A stretch of 64,000 nt of DNA from Aestuariivita sp. (GCA_018401465.1 JAGYKE010000005.1:1116001-1180000); one strand, 5' to 3'; counted from the stretch's first letter, positions 34,007 to 45,946 are shown. Notes: generated by a model from the sequence alone, not told the origin. Numbers and translations: made by a program.

Positions 34007-34864
34007 TCACTCCGTGGCCATTGCTGCGATGGCTTCAGCTTTTGCCAGAGTTTCGCGCGCCGTGGCAACGTGCAGATTTTCCACGATCTTGCCATCCACC
34101 ACCGCGACGCCTTGCCCTGCGGCCTCGGCCGCCTCGAACGCGGCGATCTGGCGGCGAGCGAGGTCGATTTCGGCCTCGGAGGGTGCGAAGGCCACATTGG
34201 CGATGTCCACCTGCGCGGGATGGATCAGCGTCTTGCCGTCGAAGCCCATGTCGCGGCCCTGTTCGCATTCGCCGCGCAGGCCGTCGTCATCCTTGAACGC
34301 GTTGTAGACGCCATCGACGATGATGCGGCCATGCGCCTTGGCCGCCAGCAGGCACAGACCAAGGCCCGTCATCAGCGGCAGCCGGTCGGGGCGGAAGCGG
34401 GTCTGCAGGTCTTTCGCAAGGTCGTTCGTGCCCATGACCATGCCCTGCAGCATCGGGTGGCCCGCGATCTGATCGGCGTTCAGCATGCCGCGCGGCGTCT
34501 CCATCATCGCCCAGAGGGGCATGTCACCCGTGATCGCCGCCAGCGCGTCGAGATCGGCGGCGGAACCCACCTTGGGCAGGAGCACCGCATCGGCCGCCAT
34601 GTCGCGCACGGCTTCCGCATCGGCCCGCCCCCAGGGCGTGGAGAGGTCGTTGATCCGCACGATCTTCATGCGCCCGCCATAGCCGCCCGCCGCCAGCGCC
34701 CCGGCCAACGTGCCGCGCGCATTGTCCTTTTCATCCGCCGCGACCGCGTCTTCGAGATCGAAGATGATCGCGTCCACGGGCAGGCTGCGCGCCTTGTCGA
34801 GCGCGCGGTCCTTCGAGCCGGGGATGTAGAGCACGGAGCGATAGGGCCGGGCGCGGCTGTGCAT
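34007..34864 (-). CDS. mcl2: (3S)-malyl-CoA thioesterase (HpcH/HpaI aldolase family)
   Basis: The 285-residue CitE-like protein begins MHSRARPYRSVLYIPGSKDRALDKA. Metal and CoA residues are in DAIIFDLEDAVAADEKDNAR, MMETPRGMLNADQIAGHP and GTNDLAKDL, and the C-terminal FDGKTLIHPAQVDIAN is typical. At this length and in this locus it fits Mcl2, which hydrolyses malyl-CoA to malate in the ethylmalonyl-CoA pathway; longer relatives (about 318 residues) are the Mcl1 lyase. The ATG at 34864 has AAAGGA seven bases upstream. Malyl-CoA lyase activity remains possible. Confidence 0.88.
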   Translation of the reverse strand: MHSRARPYRSVLYIPGSKDRALDKARSLPVDAIIFDLEDAVAADEKDNARGTLAGALAAGGYGGRMKIVRINDLSTPWGRADAEAVRDMAADAVLLPKVGSAADLDALAAITGDMPLWAMMETPRGMLNADQIAGHPMLQGMVMGTNDLAKDLQTRFRPDRLPLMTGLGLCLLAAKAHGRIIVDGVYNAFKDDDGLRGECEQGRDMGFDGKTLIHPAQVDIANVAFAPSEAEIDLARRQIAAFEAAEAAGQGVAVVDGKIVENLHVATARETLAKAEAIAAMATE

Positions 34865-34971
34865 GGGGCAGTCCTTTGGTGGGGTCATTTTGTTGCGCGG
34901 AGAACCGCATTTTTTGTCGAAGTGTTCAAGGCCAAATGCGCCGCAACGCAGCGACAGCGCCGTGCGGGGCG

Positions 34972-34986
34972 TTAACCATGCGTTCA
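34972..34986 (+). promoter_or_regulatory. CtrA-like site upstream of a secreted-protein gene
   Basis: TTAACCATGCGTTCA fits TTAA-N7-TTAA with one mismatch and contains TTAACCAT, a common CtrA half-site form. It lies 75 bases before the start at 35061. Confidence 0.4.
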
Positions 34987-35060
34987 GCACAACGGCGCAG
35001 GCTTTTCCCATCCGCCGCACCCATGCCGGGATGCGGGGCTGACCCGGAAAGGGGAACGAT

Positions 35061-36493
<1,433 letters not shown>

Positions 36494-36512
36494 CCGGACC
36501 GGTACTGCCTGA

Positions 36513-36541
36513 AAGACGCCGTCCTGCGACGGCGTCTTTTG
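36513..36541 (+). terminator. Intrinsic terminator of mdh
   Basis: AAGACGCCGTC and GACGGCGTCTT make a perfect 11-bp stem with loop CTGC, followed by TTGC and further T residues. It is the cleanest Rho-independent terminator in the window. Confidence 0.88.
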
Positions 36542-36595
36542 CTTTTCGCGGCGGCGTGGTAGCGCAGGACAACCTCAAACGACGGGAGCCGCCAC

Positions 36596-36760
36596 ATGGC
36601 ACAGGGAAAATCCGGAACGCGCACGCAGTCAAAGGACAGCCACCGCGCACATGACCTGCCCCGGCGCGGCGCGCCGAAGGCAAACCAGACCGAAGCAGAC
36701 AAGAAGGCGGCGCTTCTGGCCCGCATGAAGGCCGCAGCCGAGGCGAAGACCAAAGAGTGA
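36596..36760 (+). CDS. Small basic protein of unknown function
   Basis: A 54-residue product starts MAQGKSGTRTQSKDSHRAHD and is very rich in Lys, Arg and Ala, with a helical C-terminal half (KKAALLARMKAAAEAKTKE). The ATG lies eight bases behind GGGAG. Its TGA overlaps the GTG start of the methyltransferase gene (GTGA), which supports real translation. The charge suggests nucleic-acid or ribosome binding, but no family is recognised. Confidence 0.7.
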   Translation: MAQGKSGTRTQSKDSHRAHDLPRRGAPKANQTEADKKAALLARMKAAAEAKTKE

Positions 36761-37440
36761 CGCGCGCGCGGCCTGCGTCGCCTTACCTGGCCCCGGACTT
36801 CTATGACCGGGCGCTGGCCGAGGGGCGGCACCGCGCCATCGTCGGCGGCCGGTGGGATGAAACGGGCCGCCTTCAGATGGACATCCTGCGTGACGCGGGG
36901 CTGCGGCCCGATCACCACCTTCTCGACATCGGCGCGGGCGCGCTGCGGCTGGGCTGCCGGGCGGTGCCCTATCTGGACCCCGGCCATTACTGGGCGACAG
37001 ATGCGAGCCGCGCGCTGATGCTGCGCGGGCGCGAGGCGGAACTGCCCGACCCCGCCCGCCTGCCCGAAGATCGCCTGATCGAAGACGCGGGCTTCGACCT
37101 GCCCGGCGTGCCCGGTTGCATCACCCACGCGATCTGCTTTGCGGTCTTCACCCATCTGCCGCGCGACGTGGTCGCCGGGGCGCTGCGGCGCATCCACGAC
37201 CGGCAGCCGGGGCTGGAGCGGTTCTTCTTCACCCTGTTCCTTGCCCCGGACGGGGCGGAGGGCGCGGTGCGCCAACCCGACGGGGTGGTGACGCATCTGG
37301 ACCGCCCGCCCTATCACCTGACCCGGGAAGACGCGGCGCGCCTGACGCGCGCCGCAGGGTTCGAGCCCGTCTTCAGCGACCGCATGCTGCCGCGCGGTCA
37401 GGTTCTGATCGAGGCTGTGCCGGTCAGAAGCGGAAGCTGA
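36757..37440 (+). CDS. Class I SAM-dependent methyltransferase
   Basis: The 227-residue protein has the methyltransferase motif I LLDIGAGALRLGCRAVPYL (about 53-72), an acidic motif II in WATDASRALMLRG and a HAICFAVFTHLPRDVVAGALRRI block for motif IV. The substrate is unknown. It starts with GTG overlapping the stop of the small basic protein gene, so the two form a unit behind the mdh terminator. Its last 17 bases overlap the convergent outer-membrane protein gene. Confidence 0.82.
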   Translation: MTRARPASPYLAPDFYDRALAEGRHRAIVGGRWDETGRLQMDILRDAGLRPDHHLLDIGAGALRLGCRAVPYLDPGHYWATDASRALMLRGREAELPDPARLPEDRLIEDAGFDLPGVPGCITHAICFAVFTHLPRDVVAGALRRIHDRQPGLERFFFTLFLAPDGAEGAVRQPDGVVTHLDRPPYHLTREDAARLTRAAGFEPVFSDRMLPRGQVLIEAVPVRSGS

Positions 37441-38041
37441 CGCCCAGCAGCAGATCGGCGCTGCTGTATTCGGTCCGCAGGATCCCCCCCGGCCCGGTCA
37501 GATCGACCGACCCCGCATCGAGATAGCGGAATTCGCCATAAAGGCTTGTCCGGTCATTCAGCGCGTATTCCGCGCCCAGCATAAGCTGGAAGGCAGGCAC
37601 GCCAGTCTCGGAATATTCGCCCACCGGCGCGGTCAGGTCGAGATCGACCTCGGTCAGGACACCGACGCCGACGCCCACATAGGGCCGCCAGCCGCCCGCG
37701 CCCTGAAAGTCGTAGATCCCGTTCACCATGATCGCGGTCGAGGCGAAGTTGTCGCCTGTCCCGATCCCGGCGGGCAGGCCCCGGGCATCCGAGGTGCGGT
37801 AGGCGTATTCCAGTTCGGCCCGGATGGGCAGACCGGCATAGGCATATCCGACCGCCCCGCCCGCGATGAAACCGGTGTCGAAGTTGGCGCGCCCGGTCGC
37901 ACCGCCCAGTGTCGCGTTGGCCCCGCGCAGATCGGACGCACCGCCGAACAGCTTCACGTAGAACCCTTCCGCCGAGGCGAAGCCCGGGACAAGGGCGAGA
38001 GTTGCGGCACACAGGATGCGGGCCGGAATGGACAGGATCAT
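37424..38041 (-). CDS. Outer-membrane beta-barrel protein
   Basis: The 205-residue protein has a signal peptide (MILSIPARILCAATLALVPGFASA) followed by an eight-strand-barrel pattern of alternating residues (GFYVKLFGGASDL, FIAGGAVGYAYAGLPIRAELEYAYR, WRPYVGVGVGVLTEVD, LYGEFRYLDAGSVDL). It ends in Phe (GVSFRF), the usual assembly signal for outer-membrane insertion. It resembles OmpW/Omp25-like porin-fold proteins. The function is unknown. ATG 38041 gives a proper signal peptide, and longer frames do not. Confidence 0.85.
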   Translation of the reverse strand: MILSIPARILCAATLALVPGFASAEGFYVKLFGGASDLRGANATLGGATGRANFDTGFIAGGAVGYAYAGLPIRAELEYAYRTSDARGLPAGIGTGDNFASTAIMVNGIYDFQGAGGWRPYVGVGVGVLTEVDLDLTAPVGEYSETGVPAFQLMLGAEYALNDRTSLYGEFRYLDAGSVDLTGPGGILRTEYSSADLLLGVSFRF

Positions 38042-38142
38042 CTTTGCTACTCCCGAGTGTTGAGGATGATCCCGACAGGAAAGAAAATCCCGCGCCGCGC
38101 CAGCGCGCCTGCACGAACGGCACGGCGAATGCACGAACGGAC

Positions 38143-38931
38143 CTAGCCGATCATCCCGGAGACGCGGTTGCGATAGGTCCGGCTGACCGGCAGCGTCAGG
38201 CCGGTGCTGAGAACAAGCCCCCCGCCATCTCCGCGCGGTCGCAGGCCGCGCATATGCGCGCGCACCGCCCAGTGCGACCGGTGCACCTGCACGCCGTCGG
38301 TTTCGGGCAGATCCGCGACGGCGCGCCCGAAAGGATAGAGGATCAGCGCGTCGCCCTTCGCGGTATAGACCCGCAGGTAATGCAGCTCGGCGCTCAGCGC
38401 GACGAGATCACGGCCAAGATCGCGCGGCACCCTGTCCCAGAAGCCGGGCGCGGCAGGCCGGTCGACCGCATCCGCCCGCGAGCCGCTGACAAGCGGCAGG
38501 CGCAGCAGTCGAGAGAGGTTCAGCGCGACCCAGACCAGCGTCACCGGCGGGGCGATGTTGAGGAATTCGTTCACCAGAGCGGCAGGGGTCAGCGCGGCGG
38601 GCACCCCGTCTTCGCCCGCGACGGAAAGGAGGATCTCGACCCACACCGCGACCGGCGAAAAAAGCGCGGCGCCGACCAGACCTGCCGCCGCGATCTGCAG
38701 CACGGGCAGCGGCCAGCGCGCGGGCCAGATGCGCGATAGCCCCGACTGAACGGCCTGCAGAATGGCGATCTGCACCAGCACATGCAGCGACCAGAAGACG
38801 ACCGCAGCGCCCGGGCCGAGGGACTGGGACGGTTCGGGTTCGAGCAGCACGAAAAGCAGCGTCAGCACGACCCCGGAGACGGCGAGGAAGACAGGCCAGG
38901 ATTGCAGGGTCGGCAGGCGATCGGTCAGCAT
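38143..38931 (-). CDS. LytTR-family DNA-binding protein with membrane segment
   Basis: The 262-residue protein has about four membrane helices in its first 145 residues (WPVFLAVSGVVLTLLFVLL, AVVFWSLHVLVQIAILQAV and two more). A C-terminal LytTR domain lies at about 165-258 (DLVALSAELHYLRVYTAKGDALILYPFGRAVADLP, HRSHWAVRAHMRGL, LTLPVSRTYRNRV). It is a one-component membrane-bound transcription regulator. The signal and targets are unknown. It is divergent from sucC across a 229-base gap holding the TCA operator, so a role there is conceivable but unproven. Confidence 0.85.
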   Translation of the reverse strand: MLTDRLPTLQSWPVFLAVSGVVLTLLFVLLEPEPSQSLGPGAAVVFWSLHVLVQIAILQAVQSGLSRIWPARWPLPVLQIAAAGLVGAALFSPVAVWVEILLSVAGEDGVPAALTPAALVNEFLNIAPPVTLVWVALNLSRLLRLPLVSGSRADAVDRPAAPGFWDRVPRDLGRDLVALSAELHYLRVYTAKGDALILYPFGRAVADLPETDGVQVHRSHWAVRAHMRGLRPRGDGGGLVLSTGLTLPVSRTYRNRVSGMIG

Positions 38932-39017
38932 CACGGGAGAATAGGGGATGGATTGTTCGTGACAAGGGGGAGTGATTCTGCGGCCTTCACCAGCGACCGC
39001 CAGCACCAACGCCGTTT

Positions 39018-39048
39018 CGTGATCACACTTTCTGAACGTGTGATCACA
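39018..39048 (+). promoter_or_regulatory. Candidate TCA-cycle operator upstream of sucCD-sucAB
   Basis: CGTGATCACA (39018-39027) and TGTGATCACA (39039-39048) have centres 21 bp apart and end 112 bases before the sucC ATG. The element matches the sdhCDAB operator in sequence, spacing, orientation and distance. Downstream both regions also share a CCAAAA-rich and CGCCCTGC block, as if the whole promoter had a common origin. Confidence 0.72.
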
Positions 39049-39160
39049 TACGTCGATTTTCCGCCCAAAACCCCGCCCTGCGGCAATATTTCGTTTAACG
39101 CCCGCAAAACAGGCAGCTTATACACCCGGCCAATCAGACCTAGGACGGGACAGTTTCGCA

Positions 39161-40354
39161 ATGAACATCCACGAATATCAGGCCAAGGCCCTTCTGCGCA
39201 GCTACGGCGCGCCGGTGTCGGATGGCCGCATCGTGCTCAAGGCCGAAGACGCCAAGACCGCCGCAGGCGCGCTCGACGGCCCGCTTTGGGTTGTCAAGGC
39301 GCAGATCCATGCCGGCGGCCGGGGCAAGGGCGAGTTCAAGGAGGCCGATGCCGGCGAGAAGGGCGGCGTGCGCCTGACCAAGTCGGTCGAGGAAGCCGCC
39401 GAGGAAGCCAAGAAGATGCTGGGCCGCACGCTGGTGACGCACCAGACCGGCCCCGTCGGCAAGCAGGTCAACCGCATCTATATCGAGGACGGCTCGGGGA
39501 TCGAGCGGGAGCTGTATCTTGCGCTTCTGGTCGACCGCTCCACCTCGCGGATCGCCTTTGTCTGTTCCACCGAAGGCGGCATGGACATCGAGGAAGTCGC
39601 GGCCCACACGCCGGAGAAGATCCTGTCCTTCGCCGTCGATCCGGTGACGGGCTACCAGCCCTATCACGGCCGCCGCATCGCCTTCGCGCTGGGGCTGGAC
39701 GGCAAGCAGGTAAAGCAGTGCGTCAGCCTGATGGGCATGCTCTACAAGCTCTTCACCGACAAGGACATGGAGATGCTCGAGATCAACCCGCTGATCGTGA
39801 CGGATGCGGGTGATCTGAAATGCCTCGACGCCAAGATGGGCTTCGACGGCAACGCGATCTACCGCCATCCCGACATCGCGGAACTGCGCGACACGACGGA
39901 AGAGGACCCCAAGGAACTCGAAGCGTCGAAGTACGACCTGAACTACATCGCGCTGGATGGCGAAATCGGCTGCATGGTGAACGGCGCGGGCCTTGCCATG
40001 GCGACGATGGACATCATCAAGCTTTACGGCGCGGAACCGGCGAACTTCCTTGACGTGGGCGGCGGCGCAACGCGCGAGAAGGTGACGGAAGCCTTCAAGA
40101 TCATCACCAGCGACCCGCAGGTGAAGGGCATCCTCGTCAACATCTTCGGCGGCATCATGCGCTGCGACGTGATCGCCGAAGGCGTGATCGCCGCGGTCAA
40201 GGAAGTGGGCCTCAAGGTGCCGCTGGTTGTCCGTCTGGAAGGCACCAACGTCGAGAAAGGCAAGGCGATCATCGCCGAGAGCGGTCTCAACGTCATCGCC
40301 GCCGACAACCTGCGGGACGGCGCCGAGAAGATCGTGAAGGCGGTCAAGGGCTGA
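39161..40354 (+). CDS. sucC: Succinyl-CoA synthetase beta subunit
   Basis: The 397-residue subunit begins [22 protein letters not shown] with an ATP-grasp domain (to about 240, including [16 protein letters not shown] and [23 protein letters not shown]). It ends with a CoA-ligase domain ([38 protein letters not shown]). It makes succinate and ATP or GTP from succinyl-CoA with SucD. It is the first gene of the suc operon, behind the 31-bp operator. Confidence 0.98.
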   Translation: MNIHEYQAKALLRSYGAPVSDGRIVLKAEDAKTAAGALDGPLWVVKAQIHAGGRGKGEFKEADAGEKGGVRLTKSVEEAAEEAKKMLGRTLVTHQTGPVGKQVNRIYIEDGSGIERELYLALLVDRSTSRIAFVCSTEGGMDIEEVAAHTPEKILSFAVDPVTGYQPYHGRRIAFALGLDGKQVKQCVSLMGMLYKLFTDKDMEMLEINPLIVTDAGDLKCLDAKMGFDGNAIYRHPDIAELRDTTEEDPKELEASKYDLNYIALDGEIGCMVNGAGLAMATMDIIKLYGAEPANFLDVGGGATREKVTEAFKIITSDPQVKGILVNIFGGIMRCDVIAEGVIAAVKEVGLKVPLVVRLEGTNVEKGKAIIAESGLNVIAADNLRDGAEKIVKAVKG

Positions 40355-40393
40355 TTGCCGGGGCGGGCGTCGTCCCGCCTCTCCGGGGATTTC

Positions 40394-40410
40394 GGTGGGT
40401 CAGACCCACC
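40394..40410 (+). other. Hairpin between sucC and sucD
   Basis: GGTGGGT-CAG-ACCCACC is a perfect 7-bp hairpin 40 bases after the sucC stop and 24 bases before sucD. It resembles the GGTGGGT/ACCCACC units at 58714-58840 and may protect the message end or tune the sucC:sucD ratio. Confidence 0.5.
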
Positions 40411-40433
40411 CCAAAGGACAAGGAACATACGGC

Positions 40434-41318
40434 ATGGCCGTTCTTATCGACGAAAACACCAAAGTCATCTGTCAGGGCTTCACCGGAAGCCAGGGCACGT
40501 TCCATTCGGAACAGGCGATCGCCTATGGCACCAAGATGGTGGGCGGCGTGACGCCGGGCAAAGGCGGGCAGACGCACCTGAACCTGCCGGTGTTCAACTC
40601 GGTCCACGAGGCCAGGCACGTGACCGGCGCGAATGCGACCGTGATCTACGTGCCGCCCCCCTTCGCGGCGGATTCGATCCTCGAGGCGATCGACGCGCAG
40701 ATGGAGGTGATCGTGTGCATCACCGAGGGCATTCCGGTCCTCGACATGATGACCGTCAAGCGCGCGCTGGAAGGATCGTCTTCGCGCCTGATCGGGCCGA
40801 ACTGCCCGGGCGTCATCACGCCCGACGCCTGCAAGATCGGCATCATGCCCGGCCATATCCACAAGCGCGGCAAGGTCGGCGTCGTGTCCCGTTCGGGCAC
40901 GCTGACCTACGAGGCGGTGAAGCAGACGACCGACGTGGGCCTTGGCCAGTCCACCTGCGTGGGCATCGGCGGCGACCCGATCAAGGGGACCGAGCATATC
41001 GACGTGCTGGAATGGTTTCTGGCCGATGACGAAACCGAAGCAATCATCATGATCGGCGAGATCGGCGGATCGGCGGAAGAAGAAGCCGCGCAGTTCCTCG
41101 CCGACGAGAAGAAGCGCGGCCGCTGGAAGCCGACCGCGGGCTTCATCGCGGGCCGCACCGCCCCTCCGGGCCGCCGCATGGGCCATGCCGGTGCCATCGT
41201 CGCCGGTGGCAAGGGCGGCGCCGAGGACAAGATCGAGGCGATGAAGGCCGCGGGCATCGTCGTGGCCGAAAGCCCCGCGAACCTTGGCGAAGCCGTGCTG
41301 GAAGCCATCGGCAAATGA
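40434..41318 (+). CDS. sucD: Succinyl-CoA synthetase alpha subunit
   Basis: The 294-residue subunit starts [28 protein letters not shown] (CoA-binding), has [14 protein letters not shown] and the phosphorylated His in [17 protein letters not shown] (about residue 250). It pairs with SucC. The ATG follows AAGGACAAGGAA. The next gene begins 127 bases on, after a GC hairpin. Confidence 0.97.
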   Translation: MAVLIDENTKVICQGFTGSQGTFHSEQAIAYGTKMVGGVTPGKGGQTHLNLPVFNSVHEARHVTGANATVIYVPPPFAADSILEAIDAQMEVIVCITEGIPVLDMMTVKRALEGSSSRLIGPNCPGVITPDACKIGIMPGHIHKRGKVGVVSRSGTLTYEAVKQTTDVGLGQSTCVGIGGDPIKGTEHIDVLEWFLADDETEAIIMIGEIGGSAEEEAAQFLADEKKRGRWKPTAGFIAGRTAPPGRRMGHAGAIVAGGKGGAEDKIEAMKAAGIVVAESPANLGEAVLEAIGK

Positions 41319-41324
41319 AGGACT

Positions 41325-41352
41325 GCGCGTGCCCCGGTCTGTCCGGGGCGCG
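41325..41352 (+). other. GC hairpin between sucD and sucA
   Basis: GCCCCGG (41331-41337) and CCGGGGC (41343-41349), with further GCGCG/CGCGC pairs outside, form a stem around a 5-base loop right after sucD. There is no U-tract. It could reduce read-through into sucAB or stabilise the sucCD message. Confidence 0.5.
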
Positions 41353-41445
41353 CGCCCAACTGCCTGAAAGCCGCGCGACGGCGGGTCGGCGACACCCACC
41401 CCCTCTCCCGCGGCTTCATGGGCCCGACAGAAGGACATTGGAATC

Positions 41446-44412
41446 ATGACCGACCAAAGCTCCAACGACCTGTTTCACGCCTCCTCCTTCATGCAGGGGC
41501 ATAACGCGGAATACCTCGAACAGATGTATGCCCGCTTCGCCAGCGACCCCGGCGCGGTGGACGAAGCCTGGGCCGCCTTCTTCCGCGGTCTGGGCGATGC
41601 CGAACTGGACGTGAAGCGCGAGGCGCAAGGCCCGAGCTGGGCGCGCCGCGACTGGCCGCCGGTGCCGTCCGACGACCTGACCGCCGCGCTGACCGGCGAA
41701 TGGGGCGAGGCCGCGTCCGAGGTGAAGGCCGCAGGCGAGAAGATCCGCACCAAGGCCGCCGAGAAGGGCGTCGAGGTCAGCGACGAACAGATCAAGCGCG
41801 CCGTGCTCGATTCCATCCGCGCGCTCATGCTGATCCGCGCCTACCGGATCCGGGGCCACCTGATCGCCGACATCGACCCGCTGGGCATGCGCGACCAGAT
41901 ACCCCACCCGGAACTGGACCCGCGGACCTATGGCTTTACCGAGGCCGACATGGACCGGCCAATCTTCATCGACAACGTTCTGGGGCTGCAGATCGCGTCG
42001 ATGCGCCAGATCGTCGAGATCGTGAAACGCACCTATTGCGGCACCTTCGCGCTACAATACATGCACATCTCGGACCCCGAGGAAGCCGCGTGGCTGAAGG
42101 AACGCATCGAAGGCTACGGCAAGGAAATCGCCTTTACCCGCGAGGGGCGCAAGGCCATCCTGAACAAGATGGTCGAGGCGGAAGGCTTCGAAAAGTTCCT
42201 GCATGTGAAATACATGGGCACCAAGCGCTTCGGTCTTGACGGGGGCGAGGCGCTGATCCCCGCGATGGAACAGATCATCAAGCGGGGCGGGAACCTCGGC
42301 CTGAAGGAAATCGTCATCGGCATGCCCCACCGGGGCCGCCTGAACGTGCTGGCCAACGTGATGGGCAAGCCCTACCGCGCGATCTTCAACGAATTCCAGG
42401 GCGGCAGCTTCAAGCCCGAGGACGTCGACGGGTCGGGCGACGTGAAATACCATCTCGGCGCGTCGAGCGACCGGGAATTCGACGGCAATGTCGTGCACCT
42501 GTCGCTGACGGCTAACCCCAGCCACCTCGAAGCGGTGAACCCCGTCGTTCTGGGCAAGGTCCGCGCCAAGCAGGACCAGATGGGCGACACCGAGCGCACG
42601 CAGGTGATGGCGATCTTGCTGCATGGCGACGCGGCCTTCGCAGGCCAAGGTGTCGTGGCGGAAGGGTTGCAGCTGTCGGGCATCCGCGGCCACCGCACCG
42701 GCGGCACCATGCATATCGTCGTCAACAACCAGATCGGCTTCACCACCGCGCCGCATTTTTCGCGGTCGTCGCCCTATCCGACCGACATCGCGCTGATGGT
42801 CGAGGCGCCGATCTTCCACGTGAACGGTGACGACCCCGAAGCGGTGGTGCACGCCGCCAAGGTCGCGACCGAGTTCCGCCAGAAGTTCCACAAGGACGTG
42901 GTCATCGACATATTCTGCTATCGCCGCTTCGGTCACAACGAAGGCGACGAGCCGATGTTCACCAACCCGATCATGTACAAGCGCATCAAGTCCCACAAGA
43001 CGACGCTGGCGCTGTATACTGAACGGCTGGTGGCCGACGGGCTGATCCCCGAAGGCGAGATCGAGGACATGAAGGCCGCCTTCCAGGCCCACCTGAACGA
43101 AGAGTTCGAGGTCGGCAAGGATTACCGCCCCAACAAGGCCGACTGGCTTGACGGGCGGTGGTCGCATATCGACCGGCAGAAGCAAGGCAAGTACCAGCGC
43201 GGAAAGACCGCGATCAAGAAGGACACCTTGGCCCAGATCGGCGCGGCGCTGACGCGCGTGCCCGAAGGCTTCCCCCTGCACAAGACGGTCGAACGCCTCT
43301 TCGAGACGAAGAAGGAGATGTTCGCGACCGGCCGCGGCTTTGACTGGGCCACCGCAGAGGCGCTGGCCTTCGGGTCGCTCATGACCGAAGGCTACCCGGT
43401 GCGCCTCGCCGGGCAGGACAGCACGCGCGGCACCTTCTCGCAGCGGCACTCGGGCCTGATCAACCAGGAAACGGAAGAGCGGTACTATCCCCTCAACCAC
43501 ATCCGCGAAGGGCAGGCGCGTTACGAAGTCATCGATTCGATGCTGTCGGAATACGCGGTGCTGGGCTTCGAATACGGCTATTCGCTGGCCGAACCCAACG
43601 CGCTGACCCTGTGGGAGGCGCAGTTCGGCGATTTCGCCAACGGCGCGCAGATCATGTTCGACCAGTTCATCTCGTCGGGCGAATCGAAGTGGCTGCGGAT
43701 GTCGGGCCTTGTCGTCCTTCTGCCGCATGGCTTCGAAGGTCAGGGCCCGGAACATTCGTCGGCCCGGCTCGAACGGTTCCTGCAGATGTGCGGCCAGGAC
43801 AACTGGATCGTCGCCAACTGCACGACGCCGGCCAACTATTTCCACATCCTGCGCCGGCAGCTGCACCGCGACTTCCGCAAGCCGCTGATCCTGATGACGC
43901 CGAAATCGCTTCTGCGCCACAAGCTGGCGATTTCCACGGCCGAGGATTTCACCACCGGATCGTCCTTCCACCGCGTGCTGTGGGACGATGCGGAAAAGGG
44001 AAATTCGGACACGAAACTGGTGGCCGACGACAAGATCCGCCGCGTGGTGATGTGTTCGGGCAAGGTCTATTTCGACCTGCTCGAGGAACGCGACGCGCGG
44101 GGGATCGACGACATCTACCTGCTGCGGGTGGAACAGTTCTATCCCTTCCCGGCGATCAGCCTCGTGCGCGAGCTGGAACGCTTCAAGGGCGCCGAGATGA
44201 TCTGGTGCCAGGAAGAACCGAAGAACCAGGGCGGCTGGAGCTATATCGAGCCCAATATCGAATGGGTCCTTGCCCGGATCGGCGCCACCCACGGGCGGCC
44301 GCGCTATGTCGGCCGCGCCACCAGCGCCTCGCCCGCGACGGGCCTCGCCAGCCAGCACAAAGCACAACAAGAGGCCCTCGTGAACGAGGCCCTGACGATC
44401 GAAGGAAACTGA
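41446..44412 (+). CDS. sucA: 2-oxoglutarate dehydrogenase E1 component
   Basis: The 988-residue thiamine-diphosphate enzyme begins with the E2-binding helix [22 protein letters not shown]. It carries [20 protein letters not shown], the cofactor-binding [18 protein letters not shown] with NNQIGFTT, then [16 protein letters not shown] and the C-terminal transketolase-like half ([37 protein letters not shown]-type, [20 protein letters not shown]). It decarboxylates 2-oxoglutarate and passes succinyl to SucB. Length is typical. It is followed by sucB after four bases. Confidence 0.98.
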   Translation: MTDQSSNDLFHASSFMQGHNAEYLEQMYARFASDPGAVDEAWAAFFRGLGDAELDVKREAQGPSWARRDWPPVPSDDLTAALTGEWGEAASEVKAAGEKIRTKAAEKGVEVSDEQIKRAVLDSIRALMLIRAYRIRGHLIADIDPLGMRDQIPHPELDPRTYGFTEADMDRPIFIDNVLGLQIASMRQIVEIVKRTYCGTFALQYMHISDPEEAAWLKERIEGYGKEIAFTREGRKAILNKMVEAEGFEKFLHVKYMGTKRFGLDGGEALIPAMEQIIKRGGNLGLKEIVIGMPHRGRLNVLANVMGKPYRAIFNEFQGGSFKPEDVDGSGDVKYHLGASSDREFDGNVVHLSLTANPSHLEAVNPVVLGKVRAKQDQMGDTERTQVMAILLHGDAAFAGQGVVAEGLQLSGIRGHRTGGTMHIVVNNQIGFTTAPHFSRSSPYPTDIALMVEAPIFHVNGDDPEAVVHAAKVATEFRQKFHKDVVIDIFCYRRFGHNEGDEPMFTNPIMYKRIKSHKTTLALYTERLVADGLIPEGEIEDMKAAFQAHLNEEFEVGKDYRPNKADWLDGRWSHIDRQKQGKYQRGKTAIKKDTLAQIGAALTRVPEGFPLHKTVERLFETKKEMFATGRGFDWATAEALAFGSLMTEGYPVRLAGQDSTRGTFSQRHSGLINQETEERYYPLNHIREGQARYEVIDSMLSEYAVLGFEYGYSLAEPNALTLWEAQFGDFANGAQIMFDQFISSGESKWLRMSGLVVLLPHGFEGQGPEHSSARLERFLQMCGQDNWIVANCTTPANYFHILRRQLHRDFRKPLILMTPKSLLRHKLAISTAEDFTTGSSFHRVLWDDAEKGNSDTKLVADDKIRRVVMCSGKVYFDLLEERDARGIDDIYLLRVEQFYPFPAISLVRELERFKGAEMIWCQEEPKNQGGWSYIEPNIEWVLARIGATHGRPRYVGRATSASPATGLASQHKAQQEALVNEALTIEGN

Positions 44413-44416
44413 TCCG

Positions 44417-45901
44417 ATGACCACCGAAGTCCGTGTGCCCACTCTGGGCGAAAGCGTCACCGAAGCCACCGTCGCCACCTGGTTCAAGAAGCCCGGAGAC
44501 GCCGTCGCGGTCGACGAGATGCTGTGCGAACTGGAAACCGACAAGGTGACGGTCGAGGTGCCCGCCCCCGCCGCCGGGAAGATGGGCGACATCATCGCCG
44601 CCGAAGGTGAAACCGTAGGCGTGAACGCGCTTCTCGCGACGATCGTAGAAGGCGCGGTCGCCGCCCCCGCACCGAAGGCCGCGCCCGCCGCCGCCCCGGC
44701 CAAGGCCGCCGCATCGTCGGTCGATGTCATGGTGCCCACATTGGGCGAAAGCGTGACCGAGGCGACGGTCAGCACCTGGTTCAAGAAGGTGGGCGACACC
44801 GTCGCGCAGGACGAGATGCTGTGCGAACTGGAAACCGACAAGGTGAGCGTCGAGGTCCCGGCCCCCGCCGCGGGTGTCCTGACCGAGATCGTCGCGCCCG
44901 AAGGCAGCACGGTGGCGGCCGCGGCCAAACTCGCCGTGATCTCGGGCGCAGGCGCCGCTGCGGCCCCTGCCCCGGCGGCCGCAGCCCCCGCCGCCGCCCC
45001 GGCCCCCGCCGCCAAGGACGTGGCACATGCTCCCTCGGCCCAGAAGGCGATGGCCGAAAAGGGCCTGAGCCCCGATCAGGTGCAGGGCACCGGCCGCGAC
45101 GGCCGCATCATGAAGGAAGACGTCGCCCGCGCCGCCGCACCCGCGCCCGCGCCGCAACCCGTGGCCAGCGCCCCTCGCGCCCCCGTCCCGGCGGAAGACG
45201 CCGCGCGCGAGGAACGCGTGAAGATGACCCGCCTGCGCCAGACCATCGCGCGCCGTCTGAAAGACGCGCAGAACACCGCCGCGATCCTGACCACCTACAA
45301 CGAGGTGGACATGACCGAGGTGATGGCACTGCGCAACGCCTACAAGGACGACTTCGAGAAGAAGCACGGCGTGCGTCTGGGCTTCATGTCCTTCTTCACC
45401 AAGGCCTGCTGCCACGCGCTGCGCGAAGTGCCCGAGGTCAATGCCGAAATCGACGGCACCGACATCGTCTACAAGAACTTCGTCCACATGGGCATCGCGG
45501 CTGGCACGCCGCAGGGTCTGGTCGTGCCGGTGATCCGCGACGCGGACCGCATGTCCTTCGCCGAGATCGAAAAGGCGATCAACGAAAAGGGCAAGCGCGC
45601 CCGCGACGGGAAACTGTCGATGGCGGAAATGCAGGGCGGCACCTTCACCATCTCGAACGGCGGCGTCTATGGCTCGCTCATGTCCTCGCCCATCCTGAAC
45701 CCGCCGCAATCGGGAATTCTGGGCATGCACAAGATCCAGGACCGGCCCATGGTCGTCGGCGGCAAGATCGAGATCCGCCCGATGATGTATCTGGCGCTGA
45801 GCTACGATCACCGCATCGTCGACGGCAAGGGGGCGGTGACGTTCCTTGTGCGCGTCAAGGAGGCGCTCGAGGATCCGCGCAGGTTGCTGATGGATCTGTG
45901 A
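44417..45901 (+). CDS. sucB: 2-oxoglutarate dehydrogenase E2 (dihydrolipoyl succinyltransferase) with two lipoyl domains
   Basis: The 494-residue protein has lipoyl domain 1 (about 2-77) and lipoyl domain 2 (about 103-178), each with the lipoylated ELETDK motif, joined by Ala/Pro linkers. An E3/E1-binding domain follows (about 205-240, [27 protein letters not shown]) and a catalytic domain (about 265-494) ending with [15 protein letters not shown], where His and Asp are catalytic. Classical SucB has one lipoyl domain. The two here are near-identical over the ETDK region, a recent-looking tandem duplication or homogenised pair. It transfers succinyl groups to CoA. Confidence 0.97.
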   Translation: MTTEVRVPTLGESVTEATVATWFKKPGDAVAVDEMLCELETDKVTVEVPAPAAGKMGDIIAAEGETVGVNALLATIVEGAVAAPAPKAAPAAAPAKAAASSVDVMVPTLGESVTEATVSTWFKKVGDTVAQDEMLCELETDKVSVEVPAPAAGVLTEIVAPEGSTVAAAAKLAVISGAGAAAAPAPAAAAPAAAPAPAAKDVAHAPSAQKAMAEKGLSPDQVQGTGRDGRIMKEDVARAAAPAPAPQPVASAPRAPVPAEDAAREERVKMTRLRQTIARRLKDAQNTAAILTTYNEVDMTEVMALRNAYKDDFEKKHGVRLGFMSFFTKACCHALREVPEVNAEIDGTDIVYKNFVHMGIAAGTPQGLVVPVIRDADRMSFAEIEKAINEKGKRARDGKLSMAEMQGGTFTISNGGVYGSLMSSPILNPPQSGILGMHKIQDRPMVVGGKIEIRPMMYLALSYDHRIVDGKGAVTFLVRVKEALEDPRRLLMDL

Positions 45902-45910
45902 CAAGGGCGG

Positions 45911-45928
45911 GCCGGGCTTAAGCCCGGC
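45911..45928. repeat. GC palindrome GCCGGGCTTAAGCCCGGC
   Basis: This perfect 18-base palindrome between sucB and the MAPEG gene, followed by TACACC, has the look of a dispersed repeat or a processing hairpin in the suc message. No second copy was found in this window. Confidence 0.55.
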
Positions 45929-45946
45929 TACACCGGAGCACTGGAC

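Noticed and set aside
42052-45015. 987-codon open frame antisense to sucA and sucB
   Set aside because: Mirror of highly biased coding sequence; low-complexity Ala/Gly/Ser start and no family features. sucA and sucB are certain.
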